A stretch of DNA of 64,000 nucleotides, taken from the NCBI GenBank assembly GCA_019309115.1, contig JAFDGW010000015.1, positions 1 to 64,000 on the forward strand, read 5' to 3'. Positions 54,109-62,838 of the stretch are shown one piece after another. The translations under genes were made by a program, and so were the position numbers. The DNA comes from Deltaproteobacteria bacterium. GTDB taxonomy: Bacteria > Desulfobacterota > Syntrophobacteria > Syntrophobacterales > Thermodesulforhabdaceae. Every line of letters starts with the position of its first letter. The first letter of the stretch is position 1. Below the pieces are notes generated by a model that was not told the origin of the DNA, searched no databases, and saw only the letters and a list, made by a program, of their open reading frames with translations.

Positions 54109-56143
54109 TATTGTACAAACCACCTGTCCTTTTTGCGGCACCGGTTGCAATATGTATCTGGAAGTTTTGGACGATGAGATCATAGGGGTGAACCCTGTGA
54201 GGAAGCATCCAGTCAGTAGGGGACGGTTATGTGTGCTTGGCAGGAATGCTCACCGCTTCGTGCGCCATCCTGAAAGGCTTACGAAGCCACTTAAAAGGGT
54301 TGACGGAAACTTTGTAGAAATATCGTGGGAGCAGGCGATAGATGAGATAGCATCCCGGCTTTCCAAGGTTAAAGAAAATCACGGCTCTGACGCGATCGGG
54401 GTGTTTTCTAGTGCAAAATGCACCAATGAAGAGAATTATCTAATGATGAAATTTACCAGGGCTGTGCTGGGAACCAATAATGTGGACCATTGCGCCCGTC
54501 TTTGTCATGCATCTACCGTTACGGGTTTGGCGGCTTCCTTTGGTGCCGGTGCCATGACCAATTCTATTCCGGAAATTTCCGACACCAATTGCATGCTTAT
54601 AACAGGCAGCAACCCCACCAGTCAGCATCCTATAATTGCGGGATGGATGTTGGAAGCAAAAGAAAGGGGAGCGAAGCTGATTGTAATTGACCCTCGACGA
54701 ATTCCCATAAGCCTCCATGCAGACCTCTGCCTTCCTATCCGCCCCGGCACAAACATTGCCCTTTTTAACGGGTTGGCTCACGTAATCATAAAGAAAGGCT
54801 TGGTGGATGAGGCTTTCATAAAGGAAAGAACCGAGGGGTTTGAAGAGCTAGAAAAGAAGGTTCAGGAGTACGATCCCGAGAGGGTTTCAAAAATAACGGG
54901 CGTTGATGCATCCCTTATAGAAAAAGCGGCTCTCATGTATGCAGAAGCCGAAAAGGCCATGATCTTTTACGCAATGGGAATTACTCAGCACTCAAGCGGT
55001 ACCGATAATGTCAAAGCAATTGCTAACCTGGCCATGCTGACCGGTAATGTGGGGCGTCCATCAACGGGCGTTAACCCACTCAGAGGTCAGAACAACGTCC
55101 AGGGTGCTTGCGATATGGGAGCACTTCCCAATGTGTTCAGCGGATATCAGCCCGTATCCGATGATGCATCGAGACAGAAATTTGAAAATGCCTGGGGGGT
55201 AAAGCTTCCATCGTCTCCGGGACTTACCGTGGTTGAAATGACCGATGCTGCCCTCCGAGGTGATATGAAGGCCATGATTATTATGGGTGAAAACCCGGCC
55301 ATTACAGATCCCGACATATCCCATGTATCGCGTGCCCTTGATGCACTGGATCTTCTCGTCGTTATAGACATCTTCATGACGGAGACGGCAAAACATGCTG
55401 ATTATGTGCTTCCTGCTGCAACTTTTGCGGAAAAAGACGGGACCTTTACGAACACAGACAGGCGGGTGCAGCGTGTGCGTTCCGCACTGAAACCCGTTGG
55501 CGAATCAAGACCTGATTGGGAAATAATTTGCGCGCTGGCAAAGGCTTTAGGAAGCGCGGGCTTTTCTTATGAGTCACCCGAAGAGGTGATGGAGGAGATA
55601 AGGAAACTTACCCCATCCTACGCTGGCATTTCTTATGGGCGGTTGGAAGCAGGAGAAAACATCCAATGGCCCTGCCCGTCGGAAGAGCATCCCGGCACAC
55701 CTTATCTACACAAGGATGGCTTTCCTCGTGGAAAAGGGCGGTTTTTCGGTATTGATCATGTTCCTTCGAAAGAACTTCCCGATGACAAATATCCATTCAT
55801 TATGACAACGGGCAGAGTACCTTTTCATTGGCACTCGGGTAGCGTAACACGCAGGATTGATATGCTCGATCGTGAAGTTCCAACCGGCTTTGTTACGATA
55901 AGTTTCGAAGATGCGGAGCGGCTCGGGATTCAAGACGGCGATGAGGTTGCGGTATCATCCAGACGTGGGAGTATTCGAGTTCGCGCCATGGTGTCCGGCG
56001 ACGTAAAGCCTGGCGTTATATTTGTGCCCATGCATTTTGCAGAGTGCGCCGCTAATGAATTGACAAGCCATGAAGGGCTGGATCCGGTGGCCAAAATACC
56101 GGAATTCAAGGTTTGCCCGGTGAAGATTGAAAAGCAGAGTTGA
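54098..56143 (+). CDS. fdhA: Formate dehydrogenase catalytic subunit (molybdopterin), Cys type, without N-terminal ferredoxin domain
   Basis: 681 residues. It starts directly with the 4Fe-4S-binding domain (CPFCGTGC at residues 10-17, CVLG Cys45) of the molybdopterin oxidoreductase family. The catalytic residue lies in HCARLCHASTVTGL: Cys136 aligns with selenocysteine 140 of E. coli FdhF (CCARVUHGPSV). Mo/W-bis-MGD binding segments (GSNPTSQHP, GENPAITDPD, TETAKHADYVLPAA and the C-terminal dinucleotide-binding domain) are present. There are no extra ferredoxin domains or Tat signal, so it is a cytoplasmic, short form that needs partner subunits for electron transfer. It overlaps the Sec-HdrA gene by 11 bp. 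Other CO2-like reductases of this family cannot be excluded. Confidence 0.92.
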   Translation: MPFDIVQTTCPFCGTGCNMYLEVLDDEIIGVNPVRKHPVSRGRLCVLGRNAHRFVRHPERLTKPLKRVDGNFVEISWEQAIDEIASRLSKVKENHGSDAIGVFSSAKCTNEENYLMMKFTRAVLGTNNVDHCARLCHASTVTGLAASFGAGAMTNSIPEISDTNCMLITGSNPTSQHPIIAGWMLEAKERGAKLIVIDPRRIPISLHADLCLPIRPGTNIALFNGLAHVIIKKGLVDEAFIKERTEGFEELEKKVQEYDPERVSKITGVDASLIEKAALMYAEAEKAMIFYAMGITQHSSGTDNVKAIANLAMLTGNVGRPSTGVNPLRGQNNVQGACDMGALPNVFSGYQPVSDDASRQKFENAWGVKLPSSPGLTVVEMTDAALRGDMKAMIIMGENPAITDPDISHVSRALDALDLLVVIDIFMTETAKHADYVLPAATFAEKDGTFTNTDRRVQRVRSALKPVGESRPDWEIICALAKALGSAGFSYESPEEVMEEIRKLTPSYAGISYGRLEAGENIQWPCPSEEHPGTPYLHKDGFPRGKGRFFGIDHVPSKELPDDKYPFIMTTGRVPFHWHSGSVTRRIDMLDREVPTGFVTISFEDAERLGIQDGDEVAVSSRRGSIRVRAMVSGDVKPGVIFVPMHFAECAANELTSHEGLDPVAKIPEFKVCPVKIEKQS

Positions 56144-56197
56144 GACGTAAGACGTAGGGCGTGAGACGTGAGACGTAAGACGTAAGACGTGAGACGT
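56142..56197 (+). repeat. Tandem 7-bp repeat array (8 units, RAGACGT)
   Basis: Eight consecutive 7-bp units: GAGACGT, AAGACGT, AGGGCGT, GAGACGT, GAGACGT, AAGACGT, AAGACGT, GAGACGT. The array begins inside the fdhA TGA stop codon and ends 48 bp before the start of the next gene. A second, diverged array of the same size lies at 59394. Similar heptameric CGT arrays are known from intergenic regions of several Desulfobacterota, from memory; function is unknown. Confidence 0.9.
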
Positions 56198-56244
56198 GAT
56201 TGGAACCAATGTATGCTCAAAGTGATCAGAGGGAGCTTTTGAAT

Positions 56245-59200
56245 ATGGCGGACTGGATGGAACAGGTCAGAGAAGAAGCCAGGAAATTACTTCAGGAAGG
56301 ATATGATGGCGTTCTGGGATTCAGGTTCAGAGCGGGCCAGATTGGGCCGTATTTATTCAGAACCCCTGAAGAGATAGACCACCTGGAAGTTGACACGCGA
56401 ATTCCAACCCAGATGCCTCCGCTTTTTTCTCAAATTCAGGAGGGTGTACCCAAGTATAACCTTGCAAAGACACTAAGGCTTATCCTGAGGAAACGGCCGG
56501 ACATGCGCATAGGAGCGGTGCTCCGGGGGTGTGAGGTTCGAGCCATTCGAGCGCTTCAGGAAAAAGGCGAAATTGACGCATCTAACCTGAAAATAATCAA
56601 TTTGGTTTGCCCCCCCGAGCAGGCTGCAATATGTAATTGTGAAAAGCCTTCTTACGATGTTTTCAAGTGTACAGGTTGCTGGAGTTGCATTGAGGCCTGT
56701 CCTGAAGATGCAATTACTCGCATAAATGTTTGTCCCATCCTAAGCCCCAGCGAATACAACGAAGGGCTTTCTTACAGAAAGGCCATTTACATAAAATATC
56801 CCCAGGGCGTACCGTTGAAAGCGGTACGGGATGCTGAAACCTGTTTGAAAATAACCGGGAAGCTGGACTGCAAGGGGTGTGAGCGGGTTTGTCAAGCAGA
56901 AGCTATCTTTCACGACGACGAAGAAAAAATAGAAGAGCTGAATGTTGGATCCGTTATACTTGCTCCCGGGTTCAGGTCCTTTGATCCCAAGGCCTTCGAT
57001 GTTTATCTTTACTCCAACCATCCGAATGTGATCACTTCCTTAGAGTTTGAACGGCTTCTGGCTGCATCAGGACCGACAATGGGGCATGTCGTAAGGCTAT
57101 CCGATCACAAGGAACCCAAGAAGATTGCCTGGTTTCAATGCGTCGGCTCTCGTGACATAAATCGTTGTGACAACGGCTATTGTTCTGCCGTTTGTTGCAT
57201 GTATGCCATAAAGCAGGCCGTTATAGCCAAGGAGCACGTCGGGAAAGATCTCGATACAGCCATTTTCTTTATGGACATGCGGACCCATGGCAAAGATTTT
57301 GAGCGGTACTATGAAAAGGCGAGGGAAGAGCATGGTGTTAGGTTCATACGGTCCAGGGTTCACAGTGTAGAAGTCGTTTCGGGCACGGATCAGCTTGAGA
57401 TAACTTATGTCACCGATGATGGGTCGGTGAGTCAGGAACGGTTCGATCTTGTTGTACTTTCCGTGGGTCTTGAAATCACCGATGAAATAAGGGACCTTGC
57501 AAAACGAATCGGGGTGGAGCTGAATCAAAACGGTTTTTGCAACTTCAGCGCTTTTAAACCGGTAGCCACCAACCGGCCGGGCGTCTATGTTTGCGGAGCT
57601 TTCCAGGGTCCGAAGGATATTCCTCAGTCGGTCATGGAAGCCAGCGCGGCAGCGGCTGATGCCGGTGCGTTGCTAAGCCCCGTCCGTGGAAGCCTCATAA
57701 AAGAGCGAGAATTCCCGCCTCAGGTGAATGTTGTAAATGAGCCACCTCGAGTAGGCGTTTTTATCTGTCACTGTGGGATTAACATAGCCGGCATGGTGGA
57801 TGTTCAGGCCGTAAAAGATTTTGCAAAAACGCTTCCTTACGTTGAGTATGTAGCAGACAACCTTTATACCTGCTCGCAAGATACTCAGGCTTTAATGCGT
57901 GAGGCGATAAAAGAACATAACCTCAACCGGGTTGTTGTAGCCGCCTGTACGCCGAGAACCCATGAGCCGCTGTTTCAAGAAACTCTGGAAGCAGCCGGCC
58001 TGAACAAGTACCTCTTTGAAATGGCCAACATCCGAAATCAAGATTCCTGGGTGCATGATGACCCGGAGGCTGCAACCAAGAAAGCAAAAGATTTGGTTCG
58101 TATGGCCGTAGCAAAGGCGGCACTTTTAAAACCACTGGATGAACCAGAACTCAGTGTCAATCAGGAAGCCCTAGTTGTTGGGGGTGGAGTTGCCGGAATG
58201 ACGGCAGCCAAGAGCCTGGCTGATCAGGGGTTTAAGGTTCATCTTGTCGAGCGGAGTAGCAGGCTTGGAGGAGCTGCACTGAAGCTTAATTCGGCGTGGA
58301 CGGGTGAAAAGGTTGAAGATTTCGTCAGGGAGCTGGTGTCGGATGTGGAAGCACACCCGAACATAAGCATTTATCTTTCCAGCGAAATCGAGTCTGTTGA
58401 CGGTTTTGTCGGCAATTTCAGAACGGTTATCAAAAATGGTGCTGGATCTAAGGAAATAAATCACGGCGTAGCTATACTTGCCGTTGGCGGTAAGGAGTAC
58501 AAACCAACAGAGTACGGCTACGGAACGGACCCAAGAATTTTAACCCATCTGGAAATGGATGAACTTCTGAAAAACGGTGATGCTCGAATTAAAGATGCCA
58601 AATGCGTTGTGTTCATCCAGTGTGTTGGTTCCAGGGAGCCTGAACGGCCTTACTGCAGTCGAGTATGTTGCACCCACACCCTGGTGAGTGCGCTAGAGAT
58701 AAAGGAGAAGAATCCTGAGTGCTCGGTTTTTGTTCTTTACAGGGATATGCGAAGCTACGGTGAACGGGAAGAACTTTACCAGAAGGCCAGAGAAAAAGGG
58801 GTCATATTTATTCGCTTTGACAGGGATAGAAAACCTATTGTGTCTTCCGAAAATGGTTCAATCAAAATTGAAGTGGTTGATCATGTGTTACAGAGACCCG
58901 TTGCATTGACCCCTGATCTTCTGGTTCTTGCATCTGCCATTGTCCCGGGTGATTTTGAAAAGATAGCTCAGTTCTTCAAAGTACCTTTGAATGAAGACGG
59001 CTTTTTTGTGGAAGCTCATGCCAAGCTGAGGCCTGTTGATTTTGCCACGGACGGCGTGTACGTTTGTGGGCTTGCCCATTATCCAAAATCCATAGATGAA
59101 AGCATTGCGCAGGCAAAGGCCGCAGCGGCAAGGGCTGTAACGGTATTGTCCAAGGAAACCGTTAGGTTTGCGGGCACGGTGGCGGTAACCGACCAGAGGC

Positions 59201-59394
59201 TTTGCAGTAGTTGTGGTACATGTGTGAATATATGTCCGTTTTCGGCGCCGAGTTTCAACGACAAGGGCAAAGCCGAAGTCAATCCTGCGCTTTGTAAGGG
59301 TTGCGGGCTTTGTGTTGCTTCGTGCCGCAGTGGAGCGATCCAGCTACTTGGTTTTGACGATGCTGAGATTTTCTCAATGATCGAGTGTGCCTAG
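56245..59394 (+). CDS. Large HdrA-like protein with FlxC-like N-terminal domain (HdrA-type electron-bifurcating flavoprotein)
   Basis: 1049 residues from the ATG at 56245 (GAGGGAG 8 bp upstream); a TTG at 56200 is not supported. Order: an N-terminal domain (1-135) like that of the FlxC-like protein at 59898 (RIGAVLRGCEVRAI compares with RIGIVAKGCDTRSI); 4Fe-4S motif CTGCWSCIEACP (142-153); the second half of a first HdrA module from about residue 168 (SEYNEGLSYRKAIY, CKGCERVC, then VGSRDINRCDNGYCSAVCC and a FAD-binding end GVYVCGAFQGPKDIPQS); a complete second HdrA module from about 500 (VGVFICHCGINIAG; FAD motif LVVGGGVAGMTAAKS, 643-657); and a final 2[4Fe-4S] ferredoxin (CSSCGTCVNICP, CKGCGLCVASC). 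This lacks the DCxMC segment in module 2. The protein is expected to bind FAD and many clusters, and to be the bifurcating core of a complex with FdhA and FlxABCD. Length exceeds normal HdrA (about 650). Confidence 0.9.
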   Translation: MADWMEQVREEARKLLQEGYDGVLGFRFRAGQIGPYLFRTPEEIDHLEVDTRIPTQMPPLFSQIQEGVPKYNLAKTLRLILRKRPDMRIGAVLRGCEVRAIRALQEKGEIDASNLKIINLVCPPEQAAICNCEKPSYDVFKCTGCWSCIEACPEDAITRINVCPILSPSEYNEGLSYRKAIYIKYPQGVPLKAVRDAETCLKITGKLDCKGCERVCQAEAIFHDDEEKIEELNVGSVILAPGFRSFDPKAFDVYLYSNHPNVITSLEFERLLAASGPTMGHVVRLSDHKEPKKIAWFQCVGSRDINRCDNGYCSAVCCMYAIKQAVIAKEHVGKDLDTAIFFMDMRTHGKDFERYYEKAREEHGVRFIRSRVHSVEVVSGTDQLEITYVTDDGSVSQERFDLVVLSVGLEITDEIRDLAKRIGVELNQNGFCNFSAFKPVATNRPGVYVCGAFQGPKDIPQSVMEASAAAADAGALLSPVRGSLIKEREFPPQVNVVNEPPRVGVFICHCGINIAGMVDVQAVKDFAKTLPYVEYVADNLYTCSQDTQALMREAIKEHNLNRVVVAACTPRTHEPLFQETLEAAGLNKYLFEMANIRNQDSWVHDDPEAATKKAKDLVRMAVAKAALLKPLDEPELSVNQEALVVGGGVAGMTAAKSLADQGFKVHLVERSSRLGGAALKLNSAWTGEKVEDFVRELVSDVEAHPNISIYLSSEIESVDGFVGNFRTVIKNGAGSKEINHGVAILAVGGKEYKPTEYGYGTDPRILTHLEMDELLKNGDARIKDAKCVVFIQCVGSREPERPYCSRVCCTHTLVSALEIKEKNPECSVFVLYRDMRSYGEREELYQKAREKGVIFIRFDRDRKPIVSSENGSIKIEVVDHVLQRPVALTPDLLVLASAIVPGDFEKIAQFFKVPLNEDGFFVEAHAKLRPVDFATDGVYVCGLAHYPKSIDESIAQAKAAAARAVTVLSKETVRFAGTVAVTDQRLCSSCGTCVNICPFSAPSFNDKGKAEVNPALCKGCGLCVASCRSGAIQLLGFDDAEIFSMIECA

Positions 59395-59449
59395 AGGCGT
59401 GAGGCGTGATACGTGATACGTGAGACGTGATACGTGAGACGTGAGGTGT
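59394..59449 (+). repeat. Tandem 7-bp repeat array (8 units, GAKRCGT)
   Basis: Eight 7-bp units: GAGGCGT twice, GATACGT twice, GAGACGT, GATACGT, GAGACGT, GAGGTGT. It begins on the last base of the TAG stop of the large HdrA gene and ends 16 bp before the flxD-like ATG. It has the same unit number and length (56 bp) as the array at 56142, but a different mix of variants. Confidence 0.9.
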
Positions 59450-59465
59450 GAATGGAGGAAAAATA

Positions 59466-59897
59466 ATGGCCGAGTGGGAACCGAAGATTCTCGCTTTTTT
59501 GTGTAATTGGTGTTCTTACGGTGCGGCGGATCTTGCTGGTGTGAGTCGTCTGAAACAGCCGCCCAATATTCGAATTATCCGTATTCCTTGTTCTGGGAGA
59601 ATGAATCCCAAGTTTATCCTTCAGGCCCTTCGTAAAGGTGCTGATGGGGTATGGGTGTCGGGATGTCATCCGGGGGATTGTCACTACATAGAAGGAAATT
59701 ACTACGCTCGCAGAAAGTTTGCCCTTTTTAAAAATCTTCTTGAATATGTCGGTATTGAACCGGAAAGGCTTCACTTTTCGTGGATTTCATCGGCGGAAGC
59801 GACCAAGTTTGCCGCTGTTGCAAAGGATGTAGTAGAGAGTGTGAAAAAGGTGGGACCGTCGAGTCGTTTGATAAAGAGGGAAGCTGAGGTGGAGTAA
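59466..59897 (+). CDS. FlxD/MvhD-like [2Fe-2S] protein
   Basis: 143 residues from the ATG at 59466, preceded by GGAGGAAA. MvhD-type pattern: FLCNWCSYGAADLAG (Cys13, Cys16), IPCSGRM (Cys42), VSGCHPGDCHY (Cys67, Cys72). MvhD/FlxD carries a [2Fe-2S] cluster and links the NADH or hydrogen side to HdrA. An earlier in-frame codon at 59448 is not needed. The next gene starts directly after the stop (TAAATG). Confidence 0.93.
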   Translation: MAEWEPKILAFLCNWCSYGAADLAGVSRLKQPPNIRIIRIPCSGRMNPKFILQALRKGADGVWVSGCHPGDCHYIEGNYYARRKFALFKNLLEYVGIEPERLHFSWISSAEATKFAAVAKDVVESVKKVGPSSRLIKREAEVE

Positions 59898-60845
59898 ATG
59901 TTCGACTACACGGAAAAGATTAGGGAAATTGCCCGAAGGTTGCTGCAAGAAAAGAAGGTTGATGGGATCATCGGGTTCAAGAAAGGCACGATCCCGATGA
60001 TGAATCAACCTGTTTTTATAACCAGCCCCGACAGGGTAGAGCTCTTGCACTGGGATAGCTGGTGTGGAGTGAATCTGGCAAACTACCTGCCCAAGAGGGA
60101 AGGCAGGATTGGTATTGTTGCCAAGGGATGCGATACGAGGTCCATTGTCGTGCTGAGTCAGGAAAATCAGGTGCAGCGTGACCAGCTTTATATAATCGGT
60201 GTACCATGTCGGGGGATGCTGGACAGGCGCAAGGTTTGGGAAGTTGTGGGCAGTACTGACGTTAAGGGCATTGAAGAGGGCAACGGTAAAGTTAGGGTCT
60301 GGGGCAATGGGTTTGATTTGAAGCTTGAGCGCTCTGAATTGCTTCAGAACAATTGTGTTATTTGCGTTCACAGGAATCCCGTTGTTTTTGATGAGCTTGT
60401 GGCCGATGAGGTGGAAGAACAGTCGGTGGATCGCTACGGGGACATTCGCAATATAGAAGCCATGAGCTCTGACGAGAAGTGGAATCTTTTTCAAGAAATC
60501 TTTTCTCGCTGTATCAGGTGCTATGCCTGTCGGAATGCGTGTCCCTTTTGTTATTGCCCTCAGTGCTTTGTGGATGAGTCAAGGCCTCAGTGGGTTGGAA
60601 AAACCATTGATAGGACCGATACCCTGACCTTTCACCTGCTGAGGGCTTTTCACATGGCAGGGCGATGCACCGACTGTGGTGCCTGTGAAAGGGCCTGCCC
60701 GGTGGGTATTCCCGTGAGGTTACTCACGAAGAAGCTGGAAAAGGATGTCAAAGAATTATACGGCTACGAAGCGGGTGTGCAGCTTGATGAGAGACCTCCT
60801 CTGGATACTTACAAGCCCGACGATCCAGAGGATTTCATAAAGTAG
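59898..60845 (+). CDS. FlxC-like iron-sulfur protein
   Basis: 315 residues. The N-terminal domain (residues 1-155) resembles the FrhB/FdhB-type beta domain and has RIGIVAKGCDTRSI; the C-terminal part has two ferredoxin motifs, CIRCYACRNACP (205-216) and CTDCGACERACP (257-268), with FHLLRAFH between them. The overall design matches the FlxC subunit of the flavin oxidoreductase FlxABCD, as far as can be told without a search. Its two halves are mirrored by the N-terminus of the large HdrA and the C-terminus of the Sec-HdrA. Confidence 0.85.
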   Translation: MFDYTEKIREIARRLLQEKKVDGIIGFKKGTIPMMNQPVFITSPDRVELLHWDSWCGVNLANYLPKREGRIGIVAKGCDTRSIVVLSQENQVQRDQLYIIGVPCRGMLDRRKVWEVVGSTDVKGIEEGNGKVRVWGNGFDLKLERSELLQNNCVICVHRNPVVFDELVADEVEEQSVDRYGDIRNIEAMSSDEKWNLFQEIFSRCIRCYACRNACPFCYCPQCFVDESRPQWVGKTIDRTDTLTFHLLRAFHMAGRCTDCGACERACPVGIPVRLLTKKLEKDVKELYGYEAGVQLDERPPLDTYKPDDPEDFIK

Positions 60846-60860
60846 GGAGAAGGTTGATCA

Positions 60861-61925
60861 ATGAAGAGGCTAGTTCTTACGAAGGATGAGCTTACTGCCT
60901 GGGTTAGACGAATGACCGAAGGCGTTAGGGTTTTTGCTCCTGTTGCGGTTGGGGATTATGATGAATTCCGTCTTGTGGATTCCGATCAGGCGGATCTTAT
61001 TCGGTGGAGTTACCAAAATACGCGGCTGTCCCCTAAGGGGCTTTTTCACCCTCAAGCTGAACGAATGTTCAAATTTTCGACATCAAAGGAAGATCCCGAA
61101 TGGAACATTTTGAAGGAAGTCCCGAAGGATTTTTCGCCACGGGTCATTGTGGGCATGAGGCCCTGCGATGCGGCGGCATTGAAAATAATGGATGTGAACT
61201 TTGATACTCCTGAATATAAAGATCCCTGGTGGGTTCGAAGAAGAGAGGCTACGACGATAGTTGGCCTTGCCTGCACTAGTCCATCTTCTACATGCTTTTG
61301 CACATCGGTGAATTCGGGCCCGTTCGATACCAAAGGCCTTGATGTTTTGCTGGTGCCTTTGGGTGATGGTCGGTTTCTGCTGGATGTGGTGAGTGAGCGA
61401 GGTGAAGAGCTTTGCCAGCAGTTTGGTCCGGGAGGAAAAGAAGCCGATTCGGAAGCGATTGCTACCTACGAAGGGTTGAAGAAAAAAGCCGAGGCAGCAC
61501 TCGTTCCCATAGGAGATTTATCGCCGCTCAAAGAGCGCGACATGCTGGAGTTTTTCAATTCTCCGATCTGGGATGAAGTTCAGTTTGCTTGTATAAACTG
61601 TGGAGTTTGTACGTACCTGTGTCCGACCTGCTGGTGTTTTGATATTCAGGACGAAGTGTATGAATCAGAGGGTTGCAGGCTGAGGCTTTGGGACTCCTGT
61701 ATGTTTCCTTTGTTTACGTTGCACGGGTCGGGGCATAATCCCAGGGCGGAAAAACTCCAGAGGGTTCGTCAGAGGTTTATGCATAAGCTTAAATACTACG
61801 TTGACAAATATGGACAGGGGGTTGCCTGTGTTGGCTGTGGCCGATGTGTTCAGTTTTGTCCTGTTAACATAGACATCCGTGAAGTGATACGCCTTATGCT
61901 GGTGCAGTGTGAATGCGCGGTTTAA
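60861..61925 (+). CDS. FlxB-like / AsrA-like 4Fe-4S protein
   Basis: 354 residues. Residues about 95-130 have VGMRPCDAAALKIMD, and the central part a Cys-rich stretch (ACTSPSSTCFC). The C-terminal region has CINCGVCTYLCPTCWC and CVGCGRCVQFCP, two 4Fe-4S clusters. This layout is that of AsrA or the beta subunits of sulfhydrogenases and FlxB. It passes electrons between the FAD subunit and the FlxC/FlxD proteins. The stop overlaps the frame of the next gene, whose start is 33 bp downstream. Confidence 0.87.
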   Translation: MKRLVLTKDELTAWVRRMTEGVRVFAPVAVGDYDEFRLVDSDQADLIRWSYQNTRLSPKGLFHPQAERMFKFSTSKEDPEWNILKEVPKDFSPRVIVGMRPCDAAALKIMDVNFDTPEYKDPWWVRRREATTIVGLACTSPSSTCFCTSVNSGPFDTKGLDVLLVPLGDGRFLLDVVSERGEELCQQFGPGGKEADSEAIATYEGLKKKAEAALVPIGDLSPLKERDMLEFFNSPIWDEVQFACINCGVCTYLCPTCWCFDIQDEVYESEGCRLRLWDSCMFPLFTLHGSGHNPRAEKLQRVRQRFMHKLKYYVDKYGQGVACVGCGRCVQFCPVNIDIREVIRLMLVQCECAV

Positions 61926-61957
61926 ATGCATGGTTCGACGATGGAGGAGATAAGGCC

Positions 61958-62800
61958 GTGAATAATCCCTACAGACCATATCCGGTCGTGATAGATGACA
62001 TAATTGTTGAAACCGATGATAAAAACCTACGGACTTATCATCTTAAATTTTTGAATCCTGAAGACGAAAGGGCCTTTCAGTTTTTGCCCGGCCAGTTTGC
62101 GGAGATATCCGTGCCTGGTCAGGGTGAAATTCCCATAGGAATAGCTAGTTCTCCGACGGAAAAAGGCTTTTTGAAATTCACAATAAACAAAGTCGGTAAG
62201 GTTACCACATATTTGCACAATGCAAGACCCGGGGAAGTAATCGGCGTGCGAGGACCGTTGGGAAAGCCTTATCCTTGGGATAAACTAGAAGGCAGCAACG
62301 TGGTGATAATCGGTGGAGGTTTCGCCTTTACGACGCTTCGCTCGTCTTTGGTTTACATGCTGCATCCGGATAATCGCTCCCTTTTTGGGGACATAACGGT
62401 TGTGTATGGTGCAAGAAATCCGGGATTGTTGCTTTATAAAGACGAGCTTTTTGAGTGGGAAAAGCGCGATGACGTAACCTTGCATATAACCGTTGACGCA
62501 ACTGATGATCCTAACTGGAAATACAATGTGGGGTTTGTCCCGGCGATAACAAAGGAAAAAGCTCCAAGCTCCGAAAATGCCTATGCCATTGTTTGCGGCC
62601 CACCCATAATGATTAAGTTTACGCTTCCTGTGCTGACAGATCTTGGCTTTCCGCCCGACAGAATAATCACAAGCCTTGAGATGCGAATGAAGTGCGGAAT
62701 TGGCATGTGCGGACGGTGTAATATTGGAACCGAATACGTTTGCAAGGACGGACCTGTTTTCACGTTTGAGCAGCTATCCAGGTTGCCTAATGAATACTGA
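61958..62800 (+). CDS. FlxA-like NAD(P)H:FAD oxidoreductase subunit
   Basis: 280 residues from the GTG at 61958, which has a strong GGAGGAG 10 bp before it; a start at 61913 would lie inside the previous gene. A flavodoxin-reductase-type FAD domain (PGQFAEISVPG and later PIGIASSP) is followed by an NAD(P) domain (VVIIGGGFAFTTLRSSL, GPPIMIKFT) and ends with a [2Fe-2S] motif MKCGIGMCGRCNIG...CKDGPVF. This is the design of FlxA, AsrB, HydG and PyrK. It probably supplies the NADH-reacting site of the cluster. Confidence 0.9.
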   Translation: MNNPYRPYPVVIDDIIVETDDKNLRTYHLKFLNPEDERAFQFLPGQFAEISVPGQGEIPIGIASSPTEKGFLKFTINKVGKVTTYLHNARPGEVIGVRGPLGKPYPWDKLEGSNVVIIGGGFAFTTLRSSLVYMLHPDNRSLFGDITVVYGARNPGLLLYKDELFEWEKRDDVTLHITVDATDDPNWKYNVGFVPAITKEKAPSSENAYAIVCGPPIMIKFTLPVLTDLGFPPDRIITSLEMRMKCGIGMCGRCNIGTEYVCKDGPVFTFEQLSRLPNEY

Positions 62801-62838
62801 TGTTAAAAGATCAAGTGCAAGAGCTATCATAGTGCATT

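Noticed and set aside
56150-56220. Minus-strand open frame across the heptamer array, rich in Thr, Ser, Arg and Leu.
   Set aside because: It is the translation of a 7-bp repeat read in three frames and has no start signals; the same artefact appears at the second array.
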